Origin: Bacillota bacterium
Lineage (GTDB): Bacteria > Bacillota > Bacilli > Bacillales > Cytobacillaceae
Assembly (NCBI GenBank): GCA_030705745.1
Contig: JAUZPT010000234.1
Coordinates: 1-5,151, forward strand
Length of the DNA stretch: 5,151 nucleotides
Direction of reading: 5' to 3'
Shown here piece by piece: positions 1 through 5,151 of the stretch (the stretch's first letter is position 1; every line of letters starts with the position of its first letter). The position numbers were made by a program, and so were the translations under genes. Below the pieces are notes generated by a model, which was not told the DNA's origin, ran no database searches, and saw nothing but the letters and a program-made list of their open reading frames with translations.

Positions 1-970
1 CGTCGCTTCCGCCACCGCTTTGCTGAAGCTCACAGCTGCGCCCGATTTTGGCAGCAGCCTGGCGAGCCAATTCAACAACCTGGTCACCTTCACCGAATTT
101 GAAACCTGGATACATGATTTGAACATCTACTTCTGCTCTGCCGCCCATTTCCTCTGCAACCGTTTCAAATGCTTCTTTCATTTTCGCAACTTGTGCTTCC
201 ATTTTTTCAGGAATAAGCGAGCGCGCCTCTGCTAAAATATCGACTCTATCGCAAACGATATTCGTTTGCTGTCCGCCAGCAAAACGGCCAATATTAGCCG
301 TCGTTTCTTCGTCGATTCGACCTAACGGCATTTTGGCAATCGCTTTTGCTGCAATCGTAATTGCGGAAACGCCTTTTTCAGGTGCCACACCTGCATGAGC
401 TGTTTTCCCGTAAATAACGGTCGTAATTTTAGCCTGAGTCGGCGCTGCCACAACGATATTTCCGACTAAACCGTCACTGTCAAGTGCATAGCCGTATTTA
501 GCCTTCATTAAAGAAGAATCAAGAGCTTTTGCACCAACTAGGCCGGATTCTTCACCAACCGTAATAACGAACTGAATTGTGCCGTGCGGAATGTTTTGCT
601 CTTTTAGCACACGAATGGTTTCAAGCATAACTGCAAGTCCTGCTTTATCATCTGCTCCCAAAATAGTCGTACCATCTGTTACGACATAGCCATCCTTTAC
701 TGATGGCTTAATTCCCTTACCAGGAACAACCGTATCCATATGGGATGTGAAGTAGATCGTATCAACGCCCTCTTTCGTGCCTTCAAGCGTACACACCAGG
801 TTTCCGGCACCGTGGCCAGTAACCGCTGTTGTATCATCTTCAAAAACATCAAGACCCAAATCCGTAAATTTCTGCTTTAACACTTTCGCAATTTCCGCTT
901 CAAATTTCGTTTCTGAATCCACTTGAACTAGCTCTAAAAATTCATTTAAAAGACGTTCATGATTAATCAT
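1..970 (-). CDS. yqjE: M20 family metallopeptidase, PepT/YqjE-like, C-terminus cut off by window edge
   Basis: Reading leftward from an ATG at 970, the frame stays open for 323 codons to the window edge, so the stop is not seen; the family usually runs to about 370-410 residues. Visible: H77 and D79 in SHMDT, D107 in GADDKAG, the glutamate pair E140-E141 in GEESG, D164/D166 in ALDSDG, H192 in TAHAG at the lid/dimerisation domain, and a GGGSD motif at 319-323 just before the cut. In M20 peptidases these positions hold two zinc ions and the general base, so the enzyme is expected to be an active cytoplasmic di-zinc aminopeptidase, probably on tripeptides or similar small peptides; the true substrate is unknown. 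The start is preceded by a G-run Shine-Dalgarno (980-984) 9 bases upstream. It lies 110 bases downstream of yqjD with its own candidate promoter. No signal peptide is visible. The symbol rests on sequence type plus conserved order after yqjC-yqjD. Confidence 0.9.
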   Translation of the reverse strand, partial: MINHERLLNEFLELVQVDSETKFEAEIAKVLKQKFTDLGLDVFEDDTTAVTGHGAGNLVCTLEGTKEGVDTIYFTSHMDTVVPGKGIKPSVKDGYVVTDGTTILGADDKAGLAVMLETIRVLKEQNIPHGTIQFVITVGEESGLVGAKALDSSLMKAKYGYALDSDGLVGNIVVAAPTQAKITTVIYGKTAHAGVAPEKGVSAITIAAKAIAKMPLGRIDEETTANIGRFAGGQQTNIVCDRVDILAEARSLIPEKMEAQVAKMKEAFETVAEEMGGRAEVDVQIMYPGFKFGEGDQVVELARQAAAKIGRSCELQQSGGGSD

Positions 971-1005
971 CTTGTCAAACCCCCATTATATGTACTCACT
1001 TTCTC

Positions 1006-1034
1006 AGTATACAGTTTCCGTCCTCCATCTTCAA
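1006..1034 (-). promoter_or_regulatory. candidate sigma-A promoter for yqjE
   Basis: On the minus strand a -35 box TTGAAG (1029-1034, 4 of 6 to TTGACA) and a -10 box TATACT (1006-1011, 5 of 6 to TATAAT) are separated by exactly 17 bases. Transcription would start near 999, giving a leader of about 30 bases that contains the G-run ribosome binding site. No convincing terminator follows yqjD, so yqjE may be served both by this promoter and by read-through. This is a prediction from motif match only. Confidence 0.45.
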
Positions 1035-1080
1035 ATTAGAAAATTGCACACCTCGTATGGCACACACGAAAGGATACCGC

Positions 1081-2631
1081 TTACAAAGGCATGTTTGAAT
1101 GCTTTTTCACCGGTCGCGCTTCTTTTTTGTTTCGCAGCATGTCCAATGCCTGAATGATTTTGATTCGAGTTTCACGAGGATCAATAACATCATCGACCAT
1201 TCCCCTGCTGGCTGCAACATATGGATTGGCAAATTTTTCACGGTATTCTTCAATTTTTTGTTCCCGTACCGCTTCTGGGTTTTCGCTGTTCGCGATTTCC
1301 CTTGCAAAAATAATATTGGCAGCTCCCTGTGGGCCCATTACAGCGATTTCCGCATTCGGCCATGCAAACACAAGATCGGCACCGATTGATTTGCTGTTAA
1401 GCGCTACATACGCTCCTCCATACGCTTTTCTTAAAATAACCGTCAGCTTTGGAACAGTTGCTTCCGAATAGGCAAAAAGAATCTTTGCGCCGTGGCGAAT
1501 GATCCCGCCATGCTCCTGTTTAACGCCCGGGAAAAAGCCAGTTACATCTTCAAAGGTAATAATCGGAATGTTAAACGAGTCGCAGAAACGGATAAACCTT
1601 GCAGCTTTATCAGAAGAATCGATGTCCAGACCACCCGCCATGAATTTCGGCTGATTGCAAACAAGTCCAACGGTCTCCCCTTTCATTCTTGCGAATCCAA
1701 CAACAATATTCTTCGCAAATTCCTTATGTATTTCCATAAATGAACCTGCATCCGCCACTTGCTCGATCACTTTTCGAACATCGTATGGGCGAATTGCATC
1801 AAACGGGATCACATCGGTCAAGTCAGGACGATAATCTTCTTCTTCCGCCACATCCAGTCGAACAGGCTTTTCAGCATTGTTTTGCGGCAAATATTCCAAA
1901 AGCTTTCGGACACTAGCTAATGCCTCTTCTTCTGTTTCACTGCGGAAATGCGCATTCCCACTCACAGTATTGTGGACTTTCGCACCGCCTAAATCCTCTG
2001 ATGAAATTTTTTCGCCAGTCACGGTTTCAATAACCTTCGGACCCGTTATAAACATTTGGCTTGTGTTTTCCACCATGAATACGAAATCTGTAATTGCCGG
2101 TGAGTAAACTGCGCCACCCGCACACGGCCCCATAATAACAGAAATTTGTGGAATTACACCCGAATAAATCGAATTTCGGTAAAAAATATGGCCGTAGGCA
2201 TCAAGTGAAACGACACCTTCTTGAATTCTCGCTCCTCCTGAATCATTTAAACCAACGAACGGTGCTCCATTTTTTGCGGCGAGATCCATTACATTCGCAA
2301 TTTTCTTCGCGTGCATTTCGCCCAGCGCACCCCCAAAAACCGTAAAGTCCTGTGAAAACAAAAAGATCGGGCGGCCATTTACTTTGCCATAACCGGTGAC
2401 AACGCCATCTCCTGGACCCTTTTGGTCTTCTAGCCCGAAATCGCTGCTGCGGTGTTCGATAAATGGATTTAATTCAACAAAGGTGCCGCGGTCGACTAGC
2501 AATTCGATTCGTTCCCTCGCAGTCAGTTTTCCTTTTTGATGTTGTTTTTCAATTCGTTCATCGCCGCCTCCAAGCTCGACCTCAAGGCGTCTATCATATA
2601 ATTCATTTATTTTTTCATAAATATCAACCAT
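1081..2631 (-). CDS. yqjD: acyl-CoA carboxylase carboxyltransferase (beta) subunit, propionyl-CoA carboxylase type
   Basis: A complete 516-residue protein, the usual length for the carboxyltransferase subunit of biotin-dependent acyl-CoA carboxylases. It has two crotonase-like halves. The N half carries NDSGGARIQEGV (129-140) and the oxyanion-hole segment GPCAGGAVYSPA (168-179). The C half carries VTGFFPGVKQEHGGIIRHGAK (363-383), KAYGGAY (402-408) and AWPNAEIAVMGPQGA (424-438). The C-terminal KKHSNMPL matches the usual basic tail of the family. By family knowledge it moves carboxylate from carboxybiotin to an acyl-CoA, most likely propionyl-CoA giving methylmalonyl-CoA, in the cytoplasm. It overlaps the epimerase gene by 8 bases, which supports that substrate. 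Relatives are often labelled methylmalonyl-CoA decarboxylase alpha subunit, but no sodium-pump membrane subunit is present here. No biotin carboxylase or biotin carrier gene is in the window, so those partners must come from elsewhere. Exact acyl-CoA preference cannot be read with certainty. Confidence 0.93.
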   Translation of the reverse strand: MVDIYEKINELYDRRLEVELGGGDERIEKQHQKGKLTARERIELLVDRGTFVELNPFIEHRSSDFGLEDQKGPGDGVVTGYGKVNGRPIFLFSQDFTVFGGALGEMHAKKIANVMDLAAKNGAPFVGLNDSGGARIQEGVVSLDAYGHIFYRNSIYSGVIPQISVIMGPCAGGAVYSPAITDFVFMVENTSQMFITGPKVIETVTGEKISSEDLGGAKVHNTVSGNAHFRSETEEEALASVRKLLEYLPQNNAEKPVRLDVAEEEDYRPDLTDVIPFDAIRPYDVRKVIEQVADAGSFMEIHKEFAKNIVVGFARMKGETVGLVCNQPKFMAGGLDIDSSDKAARFIRFCDSFNIPIITFEDVTGFFPGVKQEHGGIIRHGAKILFAYSEATVPKLTVILRKAYGGAYVALNSKSIGADLVFAWPNAEIAVMGPQGAANIIFAREIANSENPEAVREQKIEEYREKFANPYVAASRGMVDDVIDPRETRIKIIQALDMLRNKKEARPVKKHSNMPL

Positions 2632-3046
2632 TCTGTTGCGTCATCCCTTTCTTTTCACAAAGCTCATACAGTATTCCTGCTGTTGATTTTGGATGCATAA
2701 ACGCGACCATTGCACCGCCGGCTCCTTGCTTCGGCTGATCCTGGATCATGCGGATTCCATGTGCCTTGATTTCTTTAATCCTATCCTCGATTGATTCGAC
2801 ACCAAGGGCGACATGATGGATGCCCTCGCCGCGCTTTTCGATAAACTTTGCAATTGAGCTTTCCTCGCTTGTCGGTTCAAGCAATTCGAGTTTTGTTTCC
2901 CCAGCTTTCAAAAAAGCAACTTTTACTTTTTCGCTTACAACTTCTTCTATCCCCAATAATGGCAGTTTTAACACTTCCGTATAAAAAGGAAGGGCATTCT
3001 CGAGTGAACGAACAGCAATTCCAATATGATCGACTTTTTTAATCAA
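2624..3046 (-). CDS. yqjC: methylmalonyl-CoA epimerase (VOC fold)
   Basis: A 140-residue protein of two vicinal-oxygen-chelate beta-alpha repeats, the normal length for methylmalonyl-CoA epimerase. Likely metal ligands are H7 in VDHIGIAV, E54 in KLELLEP, H78 in GIHHVAL and E128 in LYELCEK, matching the His/Gln-or-Glu/His/Glu set of the family. It would interconvert the R and S forms of methylmalonyl-CoA, linking the carboxylase yqjD to methylmalonyl-CoA mutase. The start chosen is TTG at 3046: the family-conserved sequence begins right there (I-K-K-V-D-H), and a GGGAGAG ribosome binding site lies just upstream. An upstream ATG at 3097 in the same frame would add 17 residues with no family match. 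The 3' end overlaps yqjD by 8 bases, indicating coupled translation. No strong promoter was found upstream. A glyoxalase-type dioxygenase is the main alternative, but the carboxylase neighbour argues for the epimerase. Confidence 0.9.
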   Translation of the reverse strand: MIKKVDHIGIAVRSLENALPFYTEVLKLPLLGIEEVVSEKVKVAFLKAGETKLELLEPTSEESSIAKFIEKRGEGIHHVALGVESIEDRIKEIKAHGIRMIQDQPKQGAGGAMVAFMHPKSTAGILYELCEKKGMTQQNG

Positions 3047-3052
3047 TGTATA

Positions 3053-3059
3053 CTCTCCC
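3053..3059 (-). promoter_or_regulatory. ribosome binding site fixing the TTG start of yqjC
   Basis: Minus-strand GGGAGAG sits 6 bases before the TTG at 3046 (8 bases when counted from the GGGAG core), normal spacing for Bacillaceae. It falls inside the longer frame that begins at the ATG at 3097, which supports the shorter TTG-initiated protein. Confidence 0.7.
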
Positions 3060-3134
3060 ACTCTAAAAATATTCGACAAATACTTTATTCGATACAAATG
3101 TCATAAATCCTTCCTAAATTCTCTGTAAGTACCG

Positions 3135-3163
3135 TTGTTCTTTCCCCTTTTTCAGGCTAAAAT
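3135..3163 (+). promoter_or_regulatory. weak candidate sigma-A promoter for the Prli42-type gene
   Basis: Plus-strand TTGTTC (3135-3140, 3 of 6 to TTGACA) and TAAAAT (3158-3163, 5 of 6 to TATAAT) are 17 bases apart. Transcription would begin near 3170, about 35 bases before the miniprotein start. The -35 is poor. The -10 is the best between the two divergent genes. I found no sigma-B-type pair here. Confidence 0.35.
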
Positions 3164-3186
3164 AGACTTATAAATGAGATTTACAT

Positions 3187-3196
3187 AGAGGAGGAG
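3187..3196 (+). promoter_or_regulatory. strong Shine-Dalgarno of the miniprotein gene
   Basis: AGAGGAGGAG includes the full AGGAGG (3189-3194) with 9 bases to the ATG at 3204. A perfect ribosome binding site in front of such a short frame is a main reason to accept the frame as a gene. Confidence 0.85.
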
Positions 3197-3203
3197 AAAT
3201 CAA

Positions 3204-3299
3204 ATGTCCAAACGGAAGACACGGAGATTAGTTGTGTTTCTCATGTTATTTGCCATGCTTGCGTCAACCCTCCTGCTGGGAATCGCACAGTTTTTATAA
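3204..3299 (+). CDS. prli42: Prli42-type stressosome-associated membrane miniprotein, 31 aa
   Basis: A 31-codon frame, ATG to TAA, with a consensus AGGAGG upstream and a strong terminator starting 5 bases after the stop. The first eight residues hold five positive charges (K3, R4, K5, R7, R8). Residues 9-31 form one uninterrupted hydrophobic helix with the core LMLFAMLASTLL followed by LGIAQFL. Length, basic N-terminus, single membrane helix and this core are the hallmarks of Prli42. In Listeria monocytogenes, Prli42 is known to sit in the membrane, contact the stressosome protein RsbR1 and be needed for sigma-B activation. By inference this copy anchors or signals to a stressosome in this host, with the basic tail inside the cell. 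It is the only plus-strand gene in the window, divergent from yqjC and convergent with yqjB. Recognition is from memory of the family pattern; a generic single-helix small protein is the alternative. Confidence 0.82.
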   Translation: MSKRKTRRLVVFLMLFAMLASTLLLGIAQFL

Positions 3300-3304
3300 A
3301 AATC

Positions 3305-3338
3305 AAGAGGCTGACTCTTATGAGTCAGCCTCTTTTTT
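3305..3338. terminator. intrinsic terminator shared by prli42 (+) and yqjB (-)
   Basis: A perfect 13-base-pair stem (3305-3317 with 3322-3334) closes a TTAT loop and runs into six T residues (3333-3338) on the plus strand, a textbook terminator for prli42. On the minus strand the same hairpin starts 2 bases after the yqjB stop codon and is followed by GATTTTTA, so it can also end yqjB. The plus-strand T-run overlaps the yqjB stop codon. Confidence 0.93.
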
Positions 3339-3849
3339 AATTTAATGCGTGGTATTTTTTTGCCAGTTGTTCAAACGGTTCCTTTGAGGATATAACCAAT
3401 ACTTTCGTGCCAATCGGAATCAAAGGATAGAGAGAAGTAATGACTTCATTTTGCATACGGATGCATCCGTTTGAAACATATTTGCCTATGGACATCGGCT
3501 GATTTGTTCCATGAATACCATAGGTACGTCCATCCGTGCCTAATGCATCAAAACCGATCCAGCGGACACCTAGCGGATTTTCAGGACTTCCGCCCAATAT
3601 ATTCATTTTGCGATAATAAGGATTTTCCGCTTTAACGGTAATCGTAAAAAGACCTTCGGGCGTTAACTGCCTCGTTTTTCCAGTACCAACACTCACAACA
3701 GTTTGCAGGCGATTATCGTCGATTAGTGCCATTTGATTCGTATGTTTATTGACTATTAAAAAAGGAGCTCCTGGGGCAGGATTTGTTCCAAGTGGCCATA
3801 GTGGCGATAGAAAAGCTACAAGAAGAATCGAAGGGAAAATTTTAAGCAT
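3337..3849 (-). CDS. yqjB: L,D-transpeptidase, YkuD catalytic domain, exported or membrane-anchored
   Basis: A 170-residue protein from the ATG at 3849. The N-terminus is a short signal or anchor helix (about residues 2-17, LKIFPSILLVAFLSPL). A YkuD domain follows with TPEG near residue 63, HGTNQP with H113, and the active-site segment SNGCIRM with C129. In this family the cysteine attacks the third-position diamino acid of a stem peptide and forms 3-3 cross-links or attaches proteins to peptidoglycan, outside the membrane. All key residues are present, so it should be active. There is no LysM wall-binding domain, unlike B. subtilis YkuD. It follows yqjA by 12-21 bases and is surely in the same transcript. 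The alternative start, GTG at 3858, adds three residues (M-V-N) and has GGGG at a workable distance; ATG is preferred because AAGGTGG precedes it. The symbol rests on synteny and on YqjB being one of the B. subtilis YkuD-family proteins. Confidence 0.9.
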   Translation of the reverse strand: MLKIFPSILLVAFLSPLWPLGTNPAPGAPFLIVNKHTNQMALIDDNRLQTVVSVGTGKTRQLTPEGLFTITVKAENPYYRKMNILGGSPENPLGVRWIGFDALGTDGRTYGIHGTNQPMSIGKYVSNGCIRMQNEVITSLYPLIPIGTKVLVISSKEPFEQLAKKYHALN

Positions 3850-3854
3850 ATTAA

Positions 3855-3861
3855 CCACCTT
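3855..3861 (-). promoter_or_regulatory. ribosome binding site of yqjB, bearing on ATG versus GTG start
   Basis: Minus-strand AAGGTGG ends 5 bases before the ATG at 3849, and its AAGG part lies 8 bases before it. It contains the competing GTG codon at 3858. If GTG were used, the site would instead be the GGGG about 9 bases farther upstream. The call for ATG is a preference, not proof. Confidence 0.5.
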
Positions 3862-3870
3862 CTTTTTCCC

Positions 3871-4866
3871 CTAGTTTACTTCTAATTTCTTCCTTTCATT
3901 CACGAATGTTCCCTTTTTCATTCCTTTGAACGAACTTTTTAGCAACAGATAATGATCGACTTCCTTGATCAATTGAACCAATGCCGCACGTGTTTCAAAC
4001 TCTTCCCGCGTCTTTGGAAGCTCCATCGCCTCAAATTCCACTTTCATAACCTTTAATTTTTCGATAAAAATAAGAGCGGTATTGCCTGGATGCACATTGT
4101 CAGCAAGCTCCTCGAGGAAATCGGCAATCATTTCACCCTGCGTAACTGTTAACGTCAAAGTGGTAACAAGCGGTAAAATGCGTTCGATAATTTCAAATTG
4201 CTTTTCCCTCATAGCAAAATATTGGTAATAAATATTTTTTGTTCGTAATAAATGTTTTTCGACATCTCTGCTGGCCATTGATTTAGCTCCGTCAATCATA
4301 TCCGCTGTTACGGTTATTTCCTTCCCGGACCACTCGCTTTTACCAGTTCTTAAATAGCCTGCCATCTCCCTTAATATCTGGATGAAATTTTCTTCAATTT
4401 TACAACGGTACTCATCAAGTTTTTTCTCGGCGCTTGGCATATACAAATTCATGACAAGTGCCACGCCTATTCCAACTAAAATGACACCAAGTTCATTGAG
4501 AATAAGACCTTTAGTCACATGGCCTGCCGAATAAATATGTAAAATGATGACGATGCTTGTCACAACACCGTCCTTCGCATTTAACATTACAATTGTCGGG
4601 ATAAAAAATAAAAGCAATACACCGATCATAATCGGGTGGTATGCAAATAATTCGAAAAATAATGCTGAAAACGGCATAGCTAAAACGCATGCAAAAAAAC
4701 GATCCCATGCAGTCCGCAATGAGCGCATCTTCGTTACCTGAATGCACAAAATCGTCAAAATCCCTGCCGACAAAAAATTATGCAGACCGAGCTGTCCGGC
4801 AAGAAAGATCGAAATCGCTGTGCCTGCTGCGGTTTTTATCGTTCGGTATCCAATTTGAAATTTCAT
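3871..4866 (-). CDS. yqjA: aromatic acid exporter family membrane protein (ArAE_1/DUF939 type)
   Basis: A 331-residue protein. The N-terminal half holds six hydrophobic helices at about 10-27, 30-46, 56-74, 78-95, 99-115 and 124-143. From about 145 to the end is a soluble, charged, largely helical domain, rich in E and K, with likely coiled-coil stretches. This build, starting with a K-FQIGYRTIK-type segment, is that of the Bacillus YqjA group, assigned by family to aromatic acid export. No substrate has been deduced from sequence, and a role as transporter is family inference only. The start ATG at 4866 is preceded by AGGAG (4875-4879) at 8 bases, and the family N-terminus begins there. It is the first gene of a two-gene unit with the L,D-transpeptidase. 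Upstream lie a sigma-B-like promoter and a perfect dyad. The pairing with a wall cross-linking enzyme hints at an envelope role, but this is conjecture. Confidence 0.87.
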   Translation of the reverse strand: MKFQIGYRTIKTAAGTAISIFLAGQLGLHNFLSAGILTILCIQVTKMRSLRTAWDRFFACVLAMPFSALFFELFAYHPIMIGVLLLFFIPTIVMLNAKDGVVTSIVIILHIYSAGHVTKGLILNELGVILVGIGVALVMNLYMPSAEKKLDEYRCKIEENFIQILREMAGYLRTGKSEWSGKEITVTADMIDGAKSMASRDVEKHLLRTKNIYYQYFAMREKQFEIIERILPLVTTLTLTVTQGEMIADFLEELADNVHPGNTALIFIEKLKVMKVEFEAMELPKTREEFETRAALVQLIKEVDHYLLLKSSFKGMKKGTFVNERKKLEVN

Positions 4867-4883
4867 CTTCCGCTCTCCTATAC

Positions 4884-4904
4884 GGACATGCTATCGACAT
4901 GTCC
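4884..4904. repeat. perfect 7-7-7 inverted repeat in the yqjA leader
   Basis: GGACATG (4884-4890) and CATGTCC (4898-4904) are exact inverted copies around a 7-base spacer. The dyad sits 4 bases upstream of the yqjA Shine-Dalgarno (4875-4879) and about 45 bases downstream of the candidate transcription start. It could be a repressor operator or, in RNA, a small hairpin next to the ribosome binding site. No T-run follows on the minus strand, so it is not a terminator. I do not recognise the motif. Confidence 0.55.
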
Positions 4905-4955
4905 ATTCATCAAAGCCCAGTTGTATCTTTCTTTTTAAGCTTCTAAAAATTAGAC

Positions 4956-4981
4956 ATTCCCTATCATTAGTCTCTGTAAAC
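4956..4981 (-). promoter_or_regulatory. candidate sigma-B (general stress) promoter for yqjA-yqjB
   Basis: On the minus strand GTTTAC (4976-4981) and GGGAAT (4956-4961) are 14 bases apart. The known Bacillus sigma-B consensus is GTTTWW, 12-15 bases, GGGWAW, so only the last base of the -35 deviates. The site lies between the artM terminator and yqjA, with a leader of roughly 80 bases. No sigma-A pair of similar quality was seen in this gap. A link to the stressosome miniprotein downstream is suggestive but inferred. Confidence 0.45.
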
Positions 4982-5019
4982 TTTCACCTTTATATCATGA
5001 ATGGAATTGAGGAAACAAG

Positions 5020-5051
5020 AAAAAAGATGATCGATTGATCATCCTTTTTTT
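5020..5051 (-). terminator. intrinsic terminator of the amino-acid ABC transporter operon
   Basis: A 7-base-pair stem (5026-5032 with 5037-5043, GATGATC/GATCATC) around a GATT loop is followed on the minus strand by six T residues (5020-5025). It begins about 24 bases after the ATPase stop codon. The plus-strand side also has a T-run (5045-5051), so it could act both ways, although no plus-strand gene ends here. Confidence 0.85.
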
Positions 5052-5066
5052 ACTCTCATCCTGTTT

Positions 5067-5151
5067 TCACAGCATTTTTTGCAAGAAATCCTTTGCTCTC
5101 TGGCTGCGCGGAGATTGGAAAAATTCCTGAGGCGGAGCATCTTCAACGAGC
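5067..5151 (-). CDS. artM: amino-acid ABC transporter ATP-binding protein, C-terminal 27 codons only
   Basis: Only the last 27 codons are in view, entering from the right edge and ending with TGA at 5067-5069. The segment has the typical end of polar-amino-acid ABC ATPases: the turn VEDAPPQEFF, then SPRSQRAKDFLQKML, equivalent to the ExGxPxxxFxxPxxxRxxxFLxxxL pattern. The Walker, signature and switch motifs lie outside the window. The ATPase would power uptake of an amino acid through its cognate permease and binding protein. In B. subtilis the arginine transporter ATPase gene lies just before yqjA, which supports artM. The symbol depends on that synteny; the substrate cannot be read from this fragment. 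Confidence 0.8.
   Translation of the reverse strand, partial: LVEDAPPQEFFQSPRSQRAKDFLQKML

Noticed and set aside
20..235. Plus-strand frame of 71 codons
   Set aside because: It is the shadow of yqjE on the opposite strand; the encoded residues are rich in F, C and H and resemble no family.
985..990. Perfect TATAAT on the minus strand just before yqjE
   Set aside because: Transcription from it would start inside or after the ribosome binding site at 980-984, and the base hexamer 17 upstream (TGTATA) is a poor -35. The pair at 1006-1034 fits better.
1036..1050. CodY-like half site AATTTTCT upstream of yqjE
   Set aside because: Only the first half matches AATTTTCWGRRAATT; the second half has too many mismatches.
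1053..1069. Small hairpin (TCGTAT/ACACGA) downstream of yqjD
   Set aside because: Only six pairs including a wobble, and no T-run follows on the minus strand, so it does not qualify as a terminator.
1081..2631. Labelling yqjD as a sodium-pumping methylmalonyl-CoA decarboxylase subunit
   Set aside because: The protein family is shared, but the membrane and biotin-carrier subunits of such a pump are absent around it. The carboxylase role next to an epimerase is more economical.
1099..2738. Several plus-strand open frames of 60-105 codons opposite yqjD (for example 1154-1471 and 1492-1743)
   Set aside because: They lie antisense to a clearly conserved coding gene, lack convincing ribosome binding sites, and have no recognisable protein family.
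3047..3097. Longer yqjC reading frame starting at the ATG at 3097
   Set aside because: The extra 17 residues do not resemble the family N-terminus, and the GGGAGAG site points to the TTG at 3046.
4932..4949. AT-only inverted repeat TTTTTA/TAAAAA upstream of yqjA
   Set aside because: Six weak A-T pairs in an A/T-rich leader are expected by chance and have no T-run context for termination.

Overview
The window reads as chromosomal DNA from a low-to-moderate G+C Gram-positive bacterium of the Bacillaceae. The gene order on the minus strand (artM-type ABC ATPase, yqjA, yqjB, yqjC, yqjD, yqjE) is the order I recall for the same block in Bacillus subtilis. The Shine-Dalgarno sequences, the GTG/TTG start options and the hairpin-plus-T-run terminators also fit. 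The genus cannot be fixed from this sequence alone. Both ends cut through genes.

Layout from right to left, which is the direction of transcription for all but one gene. At 5067-5151 is the last 27 codons of an amino-acid ABC transporter ATPase, followed by its terminator (5020-5051). Next comes a 200-base leader with a candidate sigma-B promoter (4956-4981) and a perfect dyad close to the ribosome binding site (4884-4904). It leads into a two-gene unit: yqjA (six-helix membrane protein of the aromatic-acid-exporter type) and yqjB (L,D-transpeptidase). A strong hairpin at 3305-3338 ends yqjB, and it also ends a tiny gene that arrives from the opposite side. That gene (3204-3299, plus strand) encodes a 31-residue membrane miniprotein of the Prli42 type, the stressosome anchor described in Listeria. 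Divergent from it run yqjC (methylmalonyl-CoA epimerase, TTG start) and yqjD (biotin-dependent acyl-CoA carboxylase, carboxyltransferase subunit), which overlap by 8 bases. After 110 bases with a plausible sigma-A promoter comes yqjE (M20 family tripeptidase-like metallopeptidase), which runs off the left edge.

Functionally there are three themes. yqjC and yqjD fit propionyl-CoA/methylmalonyl-CoA metabolism, but no biotin carboxylase or biotin carrier gene is in view. yqjA and yqjB fit envelope export and cell-wall cross-linking, possibly under general-stress control. Prli42 belongs to the sensing arm of that same stress response. No mobile element, CRISPR array, RNA gene or clearly novel system is visible. 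The points most worth checking are the miniprotein, the sigma-B-like promoter and the dyad in the yqjA leader.
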